The notes: a model not told the origin generated them from the sequence alone. Shown: positions 47,175 through 57,844, numbered from the stretch's first letter. The stretch is 64,000 nucleotides of DNA from Granulicella sp. 5B5 (GCF_014083945.1 NZ_CP046444.1:3162001-3226000); one strand, 5' to 3'. Made by a program: numbers and translations.

Positions 47175-48062
47175 ATGAGCGACTTTCTCCCCATCGCCGA
47201 AACCATCGCCCGCGAGGCCGGCGTCCTTCTGCGCGACTTCTACCACCGTGGCGTCTCCGCCGAGTACAAGGGCGACGTCGACATCGTCACCGAAGCCGAC
47301 CGCGCCAGCGAAAAGCTCATCGTCAGCCGCCTGCATGAGCATCTGCCCACGCACGGCGTCTACGGCGAAGAGGGTACCCGCACCGCCCTCGATGCCGAGT
47401 ACCGCTGGTACATTGATCCCCTCGACGGCACCACCAACTTCGCCCACGGCTTCCCGGTCTTCGCCGTCGTCATGGGCTGCGAACGCAGGTCTTCAGATTT
47501 AGCTCGCCGGCCGCCCGGCCTCAAGCCTGACGAAGACGGCGAGATGGTCGCCGGCGTCATCTACGACCCTCTGCGTGACGAGATGTTCACCGCCGCCCGC
47601 GGCGAGGGCGCTTTTCTGAATGGAAACCGTATCCACGTCTCCACTGCAAAGCTCTTGCAGGAGTCCCTCATCGCCACCGGCTTCCCTAGCCAGAAGCGCC
47701 ACACCAGCCCCAACGTGCACTTCTATCATGAGTTCACGCTGCGCAGCCACGGCGTGCGTCGCGCGGGCGCGGCGGCAATCGACCTCGCCTACGTCGCCTG
47801 CGGCCGCCTCGAAGGCTACTGGGAGTTCCAGCTCAACCCCTGGGACACCTCCGCCGGCTACCTGTTGGTCGAAGAAGCGGGCGGCACCGTCACCCACTTC
47901 GACGGCAGCAAGTTCACCCTCGACAGCCGAGAGGTGCTGGCCACCAATGGCCTCATCGCCGATGAGATGGTGCAACTCTTCCGCGACATGTTCGCGGGCC
48001 GCAACCTCGAACCCATCCCCACCCCGGCAGAGTTCGCCGCCCGTCGCGCCCAGAGCAAGTAG
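47175..48062 (+). CDS. Inositol monophosphatase family protein with an in-frame repeat-like insert
   Basis: ATG 47175 with aagga gives 295 residues. The metal-binding signatures are GEEGT, WYIDPLDGTTNFAHGFP and the late LNPWDTSAGYLLVEEAGG. It hydrolyses myo-inositol-1-phosphate or related sugar phosphates, like SuhB. Between MGCE and GEMVAGVIYDP, where relatives have only a few residues, there is an extra stretch RRSSDLARRPPGLKPDED, encoded by 47485-47540 with palindromic halves. It sits on a surface loop after the active-site strand and so may be tolerated. The upstream palindrome cluster separates it from the hfq-like gene. Confidence 0.92.
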   Translation: MSDFLPIAETIAREAGVLLRDFYHRGVSAEYKGDVDIVTEADRASEKLIVSRLHEHLPTHGVYGEEGTRTALDAEYRWYIDPLDGTTNFAHGFPVFAVVMGCERRSSDLARRPPGLKPDEDGEMVAGVIYDPLRDEMFTAARGEGAFLNGNRIHVSTAKLLQESLIATGFPSQKRHTSPNVHFYHEFTLRSHGVRRAGAAAIDLAYVACGRLEGYWEFQLNPWDTSAGYLLVEEAGGTVTHFDGSKFTLDSREVLATNGLIADEMVQLFRDMFAGRNLEPIPTPAEFAARRAQSK

Positions 48063-48098
48063 CTGTGTCTTTTGCTGTTGCTCTTGCTTTTCTTTCTG

Positions 48099-48160
48099 CC
48101 ATCCCGAGCGCAGTGAGGAACCTGCTTCTCGCGTGCGCAGCGCGCGCCCGCTCTCCTAAC
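48099..48160. repeat. Dispersed intergenic repeat (atcccgagcgcagtgagga type)
   Basis: The segment with atcccgagcgcagtgagga and acctgcttctcgc resembles the one at 48618-48668 (catctcgaccgaagtgcgca, then cctgcatctg). It matches a family of non-coding repeats frequent between acidobacterial genes. Assignment is by similarity of the two copies only. Confidence 0.45.
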
Positions 48161-48280
48161 TCCGTCCGCATCAGTCCGAATTGTGCATAAACATTGCCTT
48201 TGGGCTCCTTCGATTTTGTTGCTAAAATCGTGGCGAAGCACTACCGTTGCCCAGAAGCAACTTCAAGGAGATTCAGACTC

Positions 48281-48541
48281 ATGGCGTACGTTATCGCAGA
48301 ACCCTGCATCGGCACTAAGGACACAGCTTGCGTCGACGCTTGCCCCGTGGATTGTATCCACCCCAAGAAGGACGAAGGCACGTACGGCGACTCCGAGCAG
48401 CTCTTCATCGACCCCGTCGAGTGCATCGACTGCGGCGCATGCGTCCCGGTCTGCCCCGTCTCGGCCATCTACGCCGCTGACGACCTGCCCGAAAAGTGGG
48501 CTGTCTTCCAGGAGAAGGCCGTCACGCACTACGGCCGCTAA
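48281..48541 (+). CDS. Ferredoxin, 7Fe-8S / 2[4Fe-4S] type
   Basis: ATG 48281 with aaggag gives 86 residues. Cysteines occur as CIGTKDTACVDACPVDCIHP and CIDCGACVPVCPVSAI, matching FdxA-type ferredoxins that carry one 3Fe-4S or 4Fe-4S and one 4Fe-4S cluster. It carries electrons in the cytoplasm; its partner is unknown. The gene is monocistronic, with a terminator at 48561. Confidence 0.95.
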   Translation: MAYVIAEPCIGTKDTACVDACPVDCIHPKKDEGTYGDSEQLFIDPVECIDCGACVPVCPVSAIYAADDLPEKWAVFQEKAVTHYGR

Positions 48542-48560
48542 CCTCTCGCGCCACTCCTCC

Positions 48561-48589
48561 AGACGCGCAGCCCACCGGGCTGCGCGTCT
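48561..48589 (+). terminator. Intrinsic terminator after the ferredoxin gene
   Basis: A 13-bp perfect stem, agacgcgcagccc (48561-48573) and gggctgcgcgtct (48577-48589), is followed by ttgc; the run of Ts is short. Confidence 0.85.
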
Positions 48590-48617
48590 TTGCATCTGAG
48601 TGGCTACCCCATAGATG

Positions 48618-48668
48618 TGTCATCTCGACCGAAGTGCGCAGCGCGCAGTGGAGAGACCTGCATCTGTG
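48618..48668. repeat. Dispersed intergenic repeat, second copy
   Basis: catctcgaccgaagtgcgca and the following cctgcatctg pair with the repeat at 48099-48160. It lies between the ferredoxin terminator and recO. Confidence 0.45.
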
Positions 48669-48708
48669 CAGCCACAAACGCCTGCTTGGGAGATGAGACG
48701 ATAGCTTC

Positions 48709-49512
48709 ATGGCAGAAGGCCGCCAAATTCCGCACCACGGCGAAGCCATCGTGCTCCGCACCTGGCCCTTCCATGAGGCCGACCTGCTCGTCTCGCTCTT
48801 TACGCGCGATCAGGGCAAGGTCAAAGGCGTCGCGCGCCACGCGATGCGCTCGCGCAGAAGGTTCGGCGGCGCGTTAGAGCCTGCAACACGAGTCCTCGCC
48901 CACTACACCGAGCGCCCCAAACAGGAGCTTGTCCGTCTCGACAGCTTCGAAATCCTCTGGTCCCCGCTCTCCGCGCCCATCGACACCCTTCGCCTCGCCG
49001 CACTGCAACTGGTCACCGAGGTCCTTGAAGAGGCCATGCCCGACCTCGCCCCCGAGGACAACCTCTACCGCCTCGCCGTCACCACACTCGCCGCCATTCA
49101 AGCCGGGTGCCCCACGTCTGGACTCTCAGACGTGGGTTCGCAGAGTGCCAGCCAGTCACCCCAGATCTACCTCCCCGTCACCTACTTCGCGCTCTGGATG
49201 AACCGCCTGATGGGCTGGATGCCTGAGCTGGGCCACTGCGCGGCCTGCGGCCTCGACTTGAAGGGCCAAACCGTCTACTGGTCCCCGCTCGCCGACGGCG
49301 TCACCTGCCACGACGACCGCCGCCCCCAATCCCGCCCGCTCAGCGCCGCCTCGGTCGCCGAAAGCCATCGCATCGCCCGCACCCCGCTTGCGGAGTTAGC
49401 CACCGAAGACTGGCCCGCCACCCGCGCCGCCGACCTCCGAGCCTTCGCCATCGGCACCCTCGAACGCCACCTAGAACGCCGCCTCCGCAGCGCAGCCTTC
49501 CTGAGCATTTAG
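48709..49512 (+). CDS. recO: DNA repair protein RecO with an in-frame palindromic insert
   Basis: The 267-residue protein begins with the RecO OB fold (GEAIVLRTWPFHEADLLVSLFTRDQGKVKGVARHA) and has the helical and zinc-type C-terminal part (GHCAACG). It mediates RecA loading in gap repair. At about residues 134-146 the sequence GCPTSGLSDVGSQSASQ is encoded by a perfect 10-bp palindrome at 49111-49136. This is a repeat-like insert in a loop between helices. Downstream glyQ starts 10 bases after its stop. Confidence 0.9.
   Translation: MAEGRQIPHHGEAIVLRTWPFHEADLLVSLFTRDQGKVKGVARHAMRSRRRFGGALEPATRVLAHYTERPKQELVRLDSFEILWSPLSAPIDTLRLAALQLVTEVLEEAMPDLAPEDNLYRLAVTTLAAIQAGCPTSGLSDVGSQSASQSPQIYLPVTYFALWMNRLMGWMPELGHCAACGLDLKGQTVYWSPLADGVTCHDDRRPQSRPLSAASVAESHRIARTPLAELATEDWPATRAADLRAFAIGTLERHLERRLRSAAFLSI
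49111..49136. repeat. Palindrome inside recO
   Basis: cccacgtctg (49111-49120), a 6-base loop, and cagacgtggg (49127-49136) form perfect 10-bp arms within the reading frame. The flanking gggtgcc and gcagagtgcc resemble acidobacterial intergenic repeat ends. Confidence 0.8.
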
Positions 49513-49521
49513 AATCGAAGG

Positions 49522-50514
<993 letters not shown>

Positions 50515-50587
50515 CCCTTTAGATTTGTCATTCCCGAAGGGAATCTGCTTCATCGGCCCGCCACAAACATTTGCACCAAGGAACCAA

Positions 50588-52696
50588 ATGCCAGACTTTC
50601 TCCTCGAAATCGGACTAGAAGAAATCCCCGCCCGCATGATCCCCTCTGCGGAGGCCGAACTGCTGCGCCGCACCCTCGCGCTCCTCGGCAAAGAAGCCCT
50701 GCTGTCGCCCGCGTTCGATCCACTCACCGATGCGCGCAGCTACTCCACCCCGCGCCGCCTCGCCGTGTTCCTCTCAAACGTCGAAGCACAGCAGTCCGAC
50801 ATCACCGAAGAAACCACCGGCCCCGCCGTCAAAATCGCCTTCAAAGACGGCGTGCCGACTCCAGCGGCGGAAGCCTTCGCGCGCAAGTCCGGCCTCACCG
50901 TCGCCGACCTCAAAACCATCTCCACCCCCAAGGGCGACTACCTCGCGGCCACCATCACCAAGAAGGGCCGCAGCGCCGCCGAAGTCATCGCCAGCGAGCT
51001 CCCCAAGGAGATCGCCGCCCTCTACTGGGCGAAGAACATGCGCTGGATTCCCGGCAGCAACGAGCGCTTCGTGCGCCCCGTGCTCTGGCTAGCCTGCCTG
51101 CTCGACGACACCATCGTCCCCATCGAGTTCGCCGGCCGCACCGCGGGCCGCGCCACCTACGGCCACCGCGTCCTTTCCACGGGCGAGCCCTTTGATATTC
51201 AAAGCCCCACCAGCTACCTCGCACAGCTAGAAGGCGAGTACGTCATCGCCGACGTAGAAGCCCGCCGCCACAAAATTCGCAAGGCGCTCGATCACGTCAC
51301 GCGCACGGTCCCCGGCGCTCGTTGGCGCGAGGACGAAGCACTCGTCGACGCCGTAACCCACCTAACCGAATGGCCCGACGTCCTCCTCGGCAGCTTCGAG
51401 CCAACCTACCTCGAGCTCCCCGAAGAAGTCCTCGTCACCGTCATGCGCGACCACCAGAAGTACTTCGCGGTCGAAGACGCGGACGGCAAACTCGCCCCGC
51501 ACTTCCTCACCGTCACCAACATCGCGCTCAACGACGAGAACTCCGCCATCATCAAGCAGGGCAACGAGCGAGTTCTCCGCGCACGTTTCAACGACGCCCG
51601 TTTCTTCTGGGAGTTCGACCAGCGCACCCCACTCACCGACCGCGTCAAGCTTCTCGAAAACGTCACCTTTCAAAAAGACCTCGGCAGCTACGCGAAGAAG
51701 AGCCAAGATGTATTGGAACTCGCATCGCGGTTAGCGAATGCAGTCATGAATGGGTACCATCTGCCTGTTGATACAGAAAGCCTCTATATCGCTGCTCGTC
51801 TTGCAAAGACAGACCTCACCACTGAACTTGTCAAAGAGTTCACAGAACTCCAGGGAATTATCGGTGGACTGTACGCTAGGTCACAAGGCATCTCGAAGAT
51901 TGCAAGCGATGCCATCTATGATCAGTACATTCCATCTAGTATGGACGACTTGGTTCCACGTAGCATTGAAGGTGCCATTCTAGGAGTGGCGGATCGCTCT
52001 AGTACTATCGCTCGGATGTTTTCAATCGGACTAGAACCAACAGGGTCAAAGGATCCGTTTGCCCTAAAACGCGCTGCGAACGCGATCGTGAAGATTCTCG
52101 CTGAGACAAATCTTCCTGTGACAATCTCATCCGTCTGTATAGCATCAGCTGAATTTTCTAATAGTTTCGAACTGACCACCAAGTTAGATTCCTTCTTCAA
52201 AGAACGTATCGAATTTTACCTGCGCGAAGCTCGCGGCCAAGCCTACGATGTTATTAAAGCTGTTATGGCCGCTGGAGCCTATGACCTTCGCGACCTAGTA
52301 GCCCGCTCGGAGGCCGTCACTGCCGTGCGTGGCAGCGCTGACTTTCTTGCAGTCTGCGCTGGCTTCAAACGTATGAAGAACATTCTGGCGCAAGCAAGCG
52401 AGCAGGAACGTGTTGAGGTTCCAGAAGTCGTAACGATGCACCCGGCTGAACAGGCCCTGCGATCAGCTTCGAGCAGTGTCAACGAACAGTTTGTCCCGCT
52501 CGCCACCAATCATCAATATGTAGAAGCTCTTGAGATGTTGGCGACTCTTCGTCCTCAGATCGATATCTTCTTTGAAGAAGTTATGGTGATGGATCCAGAT
52601 CCTTATGTCAGGAACGGACGTCTTGGTCTGTTGGACGGCATAATTCGCAATTTCTCCTCCATCGCCGACTTCTCCGAGATCGTCACCTCCAACTAA
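50588..52696 (+). CDS. glyS: Glycine--tRNA ligase beta subunit, compositionally mosaic
   Basis: ATG 50588 with aagga gives 702 residues. The N-terminus DFLLEIGLEEIPARMIPSAE, AEVIASELPKEI, EVLVTVMRDHQKYFAV and the C-terminal RLGLLDGIIRNFSSIADF are typical. It binds tRNA-Gly for the alpha subunit. From about 51700 to 52640 third codon positions switch from almost all G/C to a large share of A/T, then return. The protein family is unchanged across the switch, so this looks like a gene-conversion tract from a lower-GC relative. Confidence 0.95.
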   Translation: MPDFLLEIGLEEIPARMIPSAEAELLRRTLALLGKEALLSPAFDPLTDARSYSTPRRLAVFLSNVEAQQSDITEETTGPAVKIAFKDGVPTPAAEAFARKSGLTVADLKTISTPKGDYLAATITKKGRSAAEVIASELPKEIAALYWAKNMRWIPGSNERFVRPVLWLACLLDDTIVPIEFAGRTAGRATYGHRVLSTGEPFDIQSPTSYLAQLEGEYVIADVEARRHKIRKALDHVTRTVPGARWREDEALVDAVTHLTEWPDVLLGSFEPTYLELPEEVLVTVMRDHQKYFAVEDADGKLAPHFLTVTNIALNDENSAIIKQGNERVLRARFNDARFFWEFDQRTPLTDRVKLLENVTFQKDLGSYAKKSQDVLELASRLANAVMNGYHLPVDTESLYIAARLAKTDLTTELVKEFTELQGIIGGLYARSQGISKIASDAIYDQYIPSSMDDLVPRSIEGAILGVADRSSTIARMFSIGLEPTGSKDPFALKRAANAIVKILAETNLPVTISSVCIASAEFSNSFELTTKLDSFFKERIEFYLREARGQAYDVIKAVMAAGAYDLRDLVARSEAVTAVRGSADFLAVCAGFKRMKNILAQASEQERVEVPEVVTMHPAEQALRSASSSVNEQFVPLATNHQYVEALEMLATLRPQIDIFFEEVMVMDPDPYVRNGRLGLLDGIIRNFSSIADFSEIVTSN

Positions 52697-52783
52697 CCCT
52701 TCGACTCCTATCGAATCATCCGAAGCGTCCCCGGCATCCAATACCGGCGGACGTTTCTACCGTCTCAGGAGATATTCTTCACC

Positions 52784-53836
52784 ATGCCGAACCTCTTCGA
52801 CCCGCTCCAACTCGGCCCCATCACGCTCCCCAACCGCGTCATCATGGCCCCACTCACGCGCCTGCGGGGCACGCCCGACCACATCCCCACGCCCCTCATC
52901 GCGGAGTACTACGCCCAGCGCGCCTCCGCCGGCCTCATCATCTCCGAAGGCACGCCCGTCAGCCCCATGGGCGTCGGCTACGCGCAGGTCCCGGGCATCT
53001 GGTCGGAGCAACAGACTGAGCAGTGGTCGCACATCACCACCGCCGTCCACGCCGCCGGCGGCCGCATCTTCGCGCAGATCTGGCACGTCGGCCGCGTCTC
53101 GCACCCACTCTTCCTCAACGGCCAGCAGCCCGTTGCGCCCACCGCTCTCGCGCCGGAGGGCTTCGTCTCGCTCGTTCGCCCTCAGAGGCCCTTTGAGACG
53201 CCCCGCGCGCTCGACATCGCCGAAATCCGCAGCACCATCGCCGACTACAAGCGCGGCGCTCAGAACGCCAAGGCCGCCGGCTTCGACGGCGTCGAACTCC
53301 ACGGCGCCAATGGCTACCTCATCGACCAGTTCCTGCAGTCAGGCACCAACCACCGCACCGACGCCTACGGTGGCCCGGTCGAAAACCGCGCCCGCTTCAT
53401 GCTGGAGGCAGTCGATGCCGTCTCCGAGGTCTGGGGCGCCGACCGTGTCGGCATGCACCTGGCCCCGCGCGGAGGATATATGAGCATCTCCGACGCCAAC
53501 CCCTCCGAGACCTTCGGCTACGTCGCTACTGAGCTCGGCAAGCGCGGCCTCGCCTTCCTCATGTCCCGCGAGCACGAAGGGCCTGATTGGCTCACGCCAC
53601 AGCTCAAGCAGCAGTTCGGCGGCGTCTACATCGCCAACGAGGGCTTCACCTATGAGAGCGCAAACGCCGCCGTCGAACGCGGCGACTGCGACGCCGTCGG
53701 CTTCGGCAAGCTGTTCATCTCCAACCCTGATCTGCCCGCACGCTTTGCCCGCCAGGCAGAACTCACGGCTCCCATCCCGGAAACCTTCTACTCCCACAGC
53801 CCCGAGGGCTACATCGACTACCCCGCACTCGCCTGA
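52784..53836 (+). CDS. Old yellow enzyme family ene-reductase (NemA-like)
   Basis: This FMN-dependent TIM-barrel enzyme of 350 residues has LPNRVIMAPLTRLRG, QIWHVGRVSHP and HGANGYLIDQFLQSGTNHRTDAYGG, in which the His and Asn bind the substrate carbonyl. The late LIGFG-like CDAVGFGKLFISNPDLP holds the phosphate. It reduces activated C=C bonds or nitro compounds with NADPH. It is a single gene with a fair ribosome binding site (aggaga). Confidence 0.94.
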   Translation: MPNLFDPLQLGPITLPNRVIMAPLTRLRGTPDHIPTPLIAEYYAQRASAGLIISEGTPVSPMGVGYAQVPGIWSEQQTEQWSHITTAVHAAGGRIFAQIWHVGRVSHPLFLNGQQPVAPTALAPEGFVSLVRPQRPFETPRALDIAEIRSTIADYKRGAQNAKAAGFDGVELHGANGYLIDQFLQSGTNHRTDAYGGPVENRARFMLEAVDAVSEVWGADRVGMHLAPRGGYMSISDANPSETFGYVATELGKRGLAFLMSREHEGPDWLTPQLKQQFGGVYIANEGFTYESANAAVERGDCDAVGFGKLFISNPDLPARFARQAELTAPIPETFYSHSPEGYIDYPALA

Positions 53837-53867
53837 GCCAGGTTGTGGGTCTGGCAAGGACCGGTAG

Positions 53868-53887
53868 CCCGGCCCTCCAGGGCCGGG
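53868..53887. repeat. Intergenic palindrome
   Basis: cccggccct (53868-53876), cc, agggccggg (53879-53887) form a perfect 9-bp hairpin 32 bases after the ene-reductase stop, without a U tract. It may act as a bidirectional stop between convergent genes or be another repeat copy. It is followed by aaggggctttggctccgg at 53911. Confidence 0.6.
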
Positions 53888-53899
53888 TCTCACTGACTC

Positions 53900-54310
53900 T
53901 CAAGAAGTGGAAGGGGCTTTGGCTCCGGAGGGCCGTCGCAGCGCGCCAATTCGTCCCAGGTGCGTCTCACTGAAGCTTGTGCCGTACTTCAACCCATAAC
54001 CCAGGGCGCGGTCCATCGCCACGTGCGCCAGCCAGATCAGTGCATACGGCTGCACCTCCGGCCGCACGAACGAGTAGCCCAGCAGCGCCACTGGCCCAAG
54101 GTACGTGTGCACGGTGTTGTAGCAGAAGGCCCCCACCCGCGGTCCAGCCATGAAGCCCAGCATCGCCAGGTCCGGCGTCAGCAGCAGCACCGCGAACACC
54201 AGCCAGTTGTCGTGCGACAGCGCATACACCGTCACCGCACCCACCAGCACTGCCAGCGACTCCAACCGCAAAAGCTTCCGCGGCACGCCCTGCGCTCCAA
54301 CCTCTGTCAT
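53900..54310 (-). CDS. DUF4260 small membrane protein
   Basis: The 136-residue protein has three or four hydrophobic segments (about 17-35, 38-55, 72-85, 92-104) and the DUF4260 pattern ending HVAMDRALGYGLKYGTSFSETHLGRIG. Function is not known; members are predicted inner-membrane proteins. It starts at ATG 54310. No functional link to neighbours is visible. Confidence 0.85.
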   Translation of the reverse strand: MTEVGAQGVPRKLLRLESLAVLVGAVTVYALSHDNWLVFAVLLLTPDLAMLGFMAGPRVGAFCYNTVHTYLGPVALLGYSFVRPEVQPYALIWLAHVAMDRALGYGLKYGTSFSETHLGRIGALRRPSGAKAPSTS

Positions 54311-54575
54311 CGAACCGCTCCCGCTTTCCTTGGCCTATCAGGAGCAGATGAGCCGCCCAGCCTCCGCGTCGCAACTTTCCGGTGTGCTGCACCGAATTTC
54401 CTCGGTCTTGCCACGAACCCATCGGCAAACTTTTCCACACGATAGGGAACACCCCTCACCCTGCCAATAAAAGTGCCCTCGCGGGGATAGAACCTCCACA
54501 AGTCCCCGCCCAACCATTCTCTTATCAGAACTTTAGATCAAAAAGTATCTGGGGGGAGGGGAGAGGGGGTTGGTC

Positions 54576-55232
54576 CTAATTCAGCCGCTGCAGCCGCGCG
54601 ATCAGCTTCTCGGCCAAAGGCTCGCCGCTCTCTGTCCACAGCAGGCGCGACGAAATTCCACAGTGTTTTTCAACACTCAGCGTAAACGCCAGCAGCTTCT
54701 CGACGTTCTCCTTGATGTACTTCGCAGCTTCCGCGTCGACATCCTCGTCTTCGAGCACCCACGGCGAATCCAGCCCGAAATCCACGCGAATATGGCCGTT
54801 CTGCTCGTAGCTGTTGTCGTCGAAGTCAGGCCCAAATCCGATGATCCGCACCTTCGCCGGTTCAAGCCTCCAGATCGTATCCAGCTCGCCCGCAACTTCA
54901 GGAACCCAGAGCATCCACTGCATCTCGAACTCGTAAGCCTGGTCTTCATGCAACTGCTCGGTCGCTTCGGCAACGGCATTCTCGATCTTGGAGCCTTCCG
55001 TATCAGCCGACTCCTGCGCGCGCTCGTCATTCACGTAGATGCGCTGATAGATCGGTGACTCGGTCCAGTCGATCGGATACACACTCGCCGCCGCAACACG
55101 GCCGAACTCGCTCTTGGCATCGCCATCGCGGGCAATCACGGCAAACTGCCGCATCACACCGGTCAGCGCCGCGGGCAGCGACTGGAACCGGAAGTTCGGA
55201 TACCACAGACTCAGGTAGAGCTGATCAGCCAT
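54576..55232 (-). CDS. Conserved hypothetical cytoplasmic protein
   Basis: The 218-residue acidic protein has no signal peptide, membrane segment or recognisable motif. Visible features are Trp-rich stretches (SLWYPNF, MQWMLWVPE) and acidic ends (VLEDEDVDAEAAKYI). Codon use is like the neighbours, so it is a real gene. The start is ATG 55232 after ggag. It is divergent from the LptC-LptA gene 73 bases away. I do not recognise the family. Confidence 0.75.
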   Translation of the reverse strand: MADQLYLSLWYPNFRFQSLPAALTGVMRQFAVIARDGDAKSEFGRVAAASVYPIDWTESPIYQRIYVNDERAQESADTEGSKIENAVAEATEQLHEDQAYEFEMQWMLWVPEVAGELDTIWRLEPAKVRIIGFGPDFDDNSYEQNGHIRVDFGLDSPWVLEDEDVDAEAAKYIKENVEKLLAFTLSVEKHCGISSRLLWTESGEPLAEKLIARLQRLN

Positions 55233-55305
55233 CACTCCATTCTATCCGCCCGCGCGTCCAACGTTCAGCCCTGCACGTGGAATGAGAAGATAGTAGCTGG
55301 CATTC

Positions 55306-57837
55306 ATGGCTCTTACGATCAAGCGCTTACGGTGGGTCATTGCGGCAGCGGCACTGCTGCTTACCGTCGTCGTCGCTGCCTATATCGGCTTCGGCCGTTA
55401 CCGCGCCGTCAAGGCCTATCTCGACGTCATCCGGAAGGCCGGAATCACCGTCTCGCACGACACCAATGGCCTGACAGTCTCCAAGAGCGAGCAGGGTCGG
55501 ACCATCTTCACCCTTCACGCGCAGAAGGGCACACAGATCGGCGATGGCAAGTGGAGCCTTCACGGCGTCAACGTCATCCTCTACAGCCGCGACGGCCAGC
55601 ACAACGACGTCATCAACGGCGACGACTTCACCTACGACGAGCACGAGGGAATCGTCCGTGCCATCGGAGAAGTCCACATGGACCTCGAAGCCCCCGACTC
55701 GCTCACCTCCGCTGGCCGCTCGTCTCTCCGCCCTCTGGCTGGCGCGCCACCCGGAAGCGGCCACGAACCCGCCAACGTCATCCATGTCCGCACCAGTGGA
55801 GTCGTCTACTTGCGCAAGCTAGGCATCGCCGCAACGGACCAGCGCGTCGAGTTCTACTACGGCGGCATCGAAGGCACCGCGCAGGGCGCCGAGTACAACA
55901 CCAGCCTCAGCACCTTGCGCCTGCTCTCCAACGTAACCGCTACCGGAATACTCCGAAACCGCCCCTTTGTGCTGCACGCCGCCAGCGCCGACATCGACCG
56001 CAGCGCCAACGTAGCAACGCTGCCACACACCGTTGCCACCTCCGCAGGGCACACGGCAAGCGCCGATCTGACACTCCTGAACCTCCGCAGCGACGGCTCG
56101 ATCGCATCGGCGAAGGCGACGGGCCATGTCCGGCTCACGAACGCCACCCAGACCGTCGAGGCTGCCGAGCTGGACAGCACCTTCACCAAGTCCACCGTGC
56201 CCATCGCTGCGCGTCTCAGCGGCGGGGTGCAGCTCGTAGACACAGACCCCATGCGCCCCGCACAAGGCTCCTCCCCCGCCGCCGATCTAGCCTTCGATGC
56301 ACGCGGTCTCTTGAGCAGCGTTACTACTTCAGGCGCATCACAGCTCGTTCTCACGGACAAACGCACATTACCCGGTGGCCTGCTGCGGGAGGTCCACGCA
56401 GACCGTATTGTCGCCCGTTTCAGCACTGCGGGCAAAGGCTCGAACGCCAAGTCCCAGCTCACAGATATACAGGCGACGGGCTCAGCAGAGATCCGCGGCG
56501 AGTCGCTCGATACCAGAGCGCATCCGCCAGCAAGTCAGGGTTCGGGAGTACCGATCAAGCTCACCACACTTACGGCGGATGACCTTGATCTCACTCTGGT
56601 GAACACCGTAAACGGCCACGCTGAGCCGGATAAGCTCTTTGCTCATGGACATACGCTGCTGCGTGAAAACGCGCCGACCGGAGAAGTTGAAACGAGTACT
56701 GGCGATCAGTTGAGCGCCGTCTTTGCGCAGGCGGAGACGCATGGCAAGCAGCAGCTTGCGCTCGCTTCTGCAATACAGACGGGGCACGTTCTTGTGCAAC
56801 GTCTTGCGCCTCGGCGCAATGGCCGTACCGGCAGTCAATCTCAGCCACAGGAATTTGGAACAGCCACGGCCGAGAGCGCCAGCTATAACTCAGTGACGGG
56901 CAAACTTACCCTCATAGGCAACACGCACCTCACGCAGGACGATGCGACGCTCACAGCGGCAACCGTCATCCTGGATCAGCGCAATCAGGATGCGGACGCT
57001 GCTGGCAACGTGCAGACGACGTTCGCCAGAGCGGCAACCGGCGCGTCGTCATTTCCTCCGGCCGATTTCACTCACGTATTGTCAACGACTGCGCACTTCA
57101 CACACAAAACCCAGCAAGCCGAGTTCCGCGGTACCGATGCGCAGCCGGCGCGCATGTGGCAACAGGCCTCGCAGGTGCAGGCGGCTACGCTTATTCTGGA
57201 CGACCGAAACCACACCTTCAGTGCGCGGCCGGGCTCTTCGGCGGGCCTCGTTCACGCGGTCTTTGCTGACGTGTCATCAGAGACGCATGGTCCCTCATCT
57301 GCGTTTCACAGTGAGAAGTCGTCTATGGGACGCATGCGTTATGTCCGTGTTGCGGCTGCCAGGATGGACTACAGCGATGCCCGCCGCGAAGCAGTTTTTA
57401 CTGGCCCGCAGGGTGTACTCCTCGAAGCCGATGCCGGAACCATCCGAGCACAGCAGGCGACAGCTTATCTGACTCCGGCGGCAAAGACTCCTGCAGCAAA
57501 GCCCACAGGCGCTCCATCGAGCAAAGAATCCACGCCCTTCAACGGCTCTCTGGATCGCGTAGTGATTACAGGAGACGTCCGGTTGGAGCAGCCCGGTCGC
57601 CACGGAACGGGCGAGGAACTTGTCTACACTGCGGCTACAGGCGCCTCGGTGCTGACCGGCACCCCAGTTAAGCCGCCCGTGATCGTCGATACGCAGCACG
57701 GCAACATCACGGGCTCATCTCTCTTGTTTGCGGATGCAGGTAGTACCATCGTGGTGTTGGGCAACGCGCCTGGCACATCGCCCCGCCGTGTGCACACGGA
57801 GACGCAAATTCAGCAGGGCAAAGAAGAGAGGCAGTAG
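55306..57837 (+). CDS. LptC-LptA-like fusion protein (LPS transport bridge)
   Basis: This 843-residue protein begins with one membrane helix (about 8-30, [21 protein letters not shown]) and an LptC domain (about 40-190). It continues with several OstA/LptA-like beta-jellyroll units, shown by repeated patterns such as [37 protein letters not shown] and the final [22 protein letters not shown]. LptC and LptA are each about 190 residues in enterobacteria, so this protein seems to combine both in one chain with extra units. It would carry lipopolysaccharide from LptB2FG to the outer membrane. lptB follows after 7 bases. Confidence 0.85.
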   Translation: MALTIKRLRWVIAAAALLLTVVVAAYIGFGRYRAVKAYLDVIRKAGITVSHDTNGLTVSKSEQGRTIFTLHAQKGTQIGDGKWSLHGVNVILYSRDGQHNDVINGDDFTYDEHEGIVRAIGEVHMDLEAPDSLTSAGRSSLRPLAGAPPGSGHEPANVIHVRTSGVVYLRKLGIAATDQRVEFYYGGIEGTAQGAEYNTSLSTLRLLSNVTATGILRNRPFVLHAASADIDRSANVATLPHTVATSAGHTASADLTLLNLRSDGSIASAKATGHVRLTNATQTVEAAELDSTFTKSTVPIAARLSGGVQLVDTDPMRPAQGSSPAADLAFDARGLLSSVTTSGASQLVLTDKRTLPGGLLREVHADRIVARFSTAGKGSNAKSQLTDIQATGSAEIRGESLDTRAHPPASQGSGVPIKLTTLTADDLDLTLVNTVNGHAEPDKLFAHGHTLLRENAPTGEVETSTGDQLSAVFAQAETHGKQQLALASAIQTGHVLVQRLAPRRNGRTGSQSQPQEFGTATAESASYNSVTGKLTLIGNTHLTQDDATLTAATVILDQRNQDADAAGNVQTTFARAATGASSFPPADFTHVLSTTAHFTHKTQQAEFRGTDAQPARMWQQASQVQAATLILDDRNHTFSARPGSSAGLVHAVFADVSSETHGPSSAFHSEKSSMGRMRYVRVAAARMDYSDARREAVFTGPQGVLLEADAGTIRAQQATAYLTPAAKTPAAKPTGAPSSKESTPFNGSLDRVVITGDVRLEQPGRHGTGEELVYTAATGASVLTGTPVKPPVIVDTQHGNITGSSLLFADAGSTIVVLGNAPGTSPRRVHTETQIQQGKEERQ

Positions 57838-57844
57838 GCGCAAC

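Noticed and set aside
54307-54513. 68-codon minus-strand frame upstream of the DUF4260 gene
   Set aside because: It has no conserved motif or clear ribosome binding site, and its composition is typical of a spurious frame.
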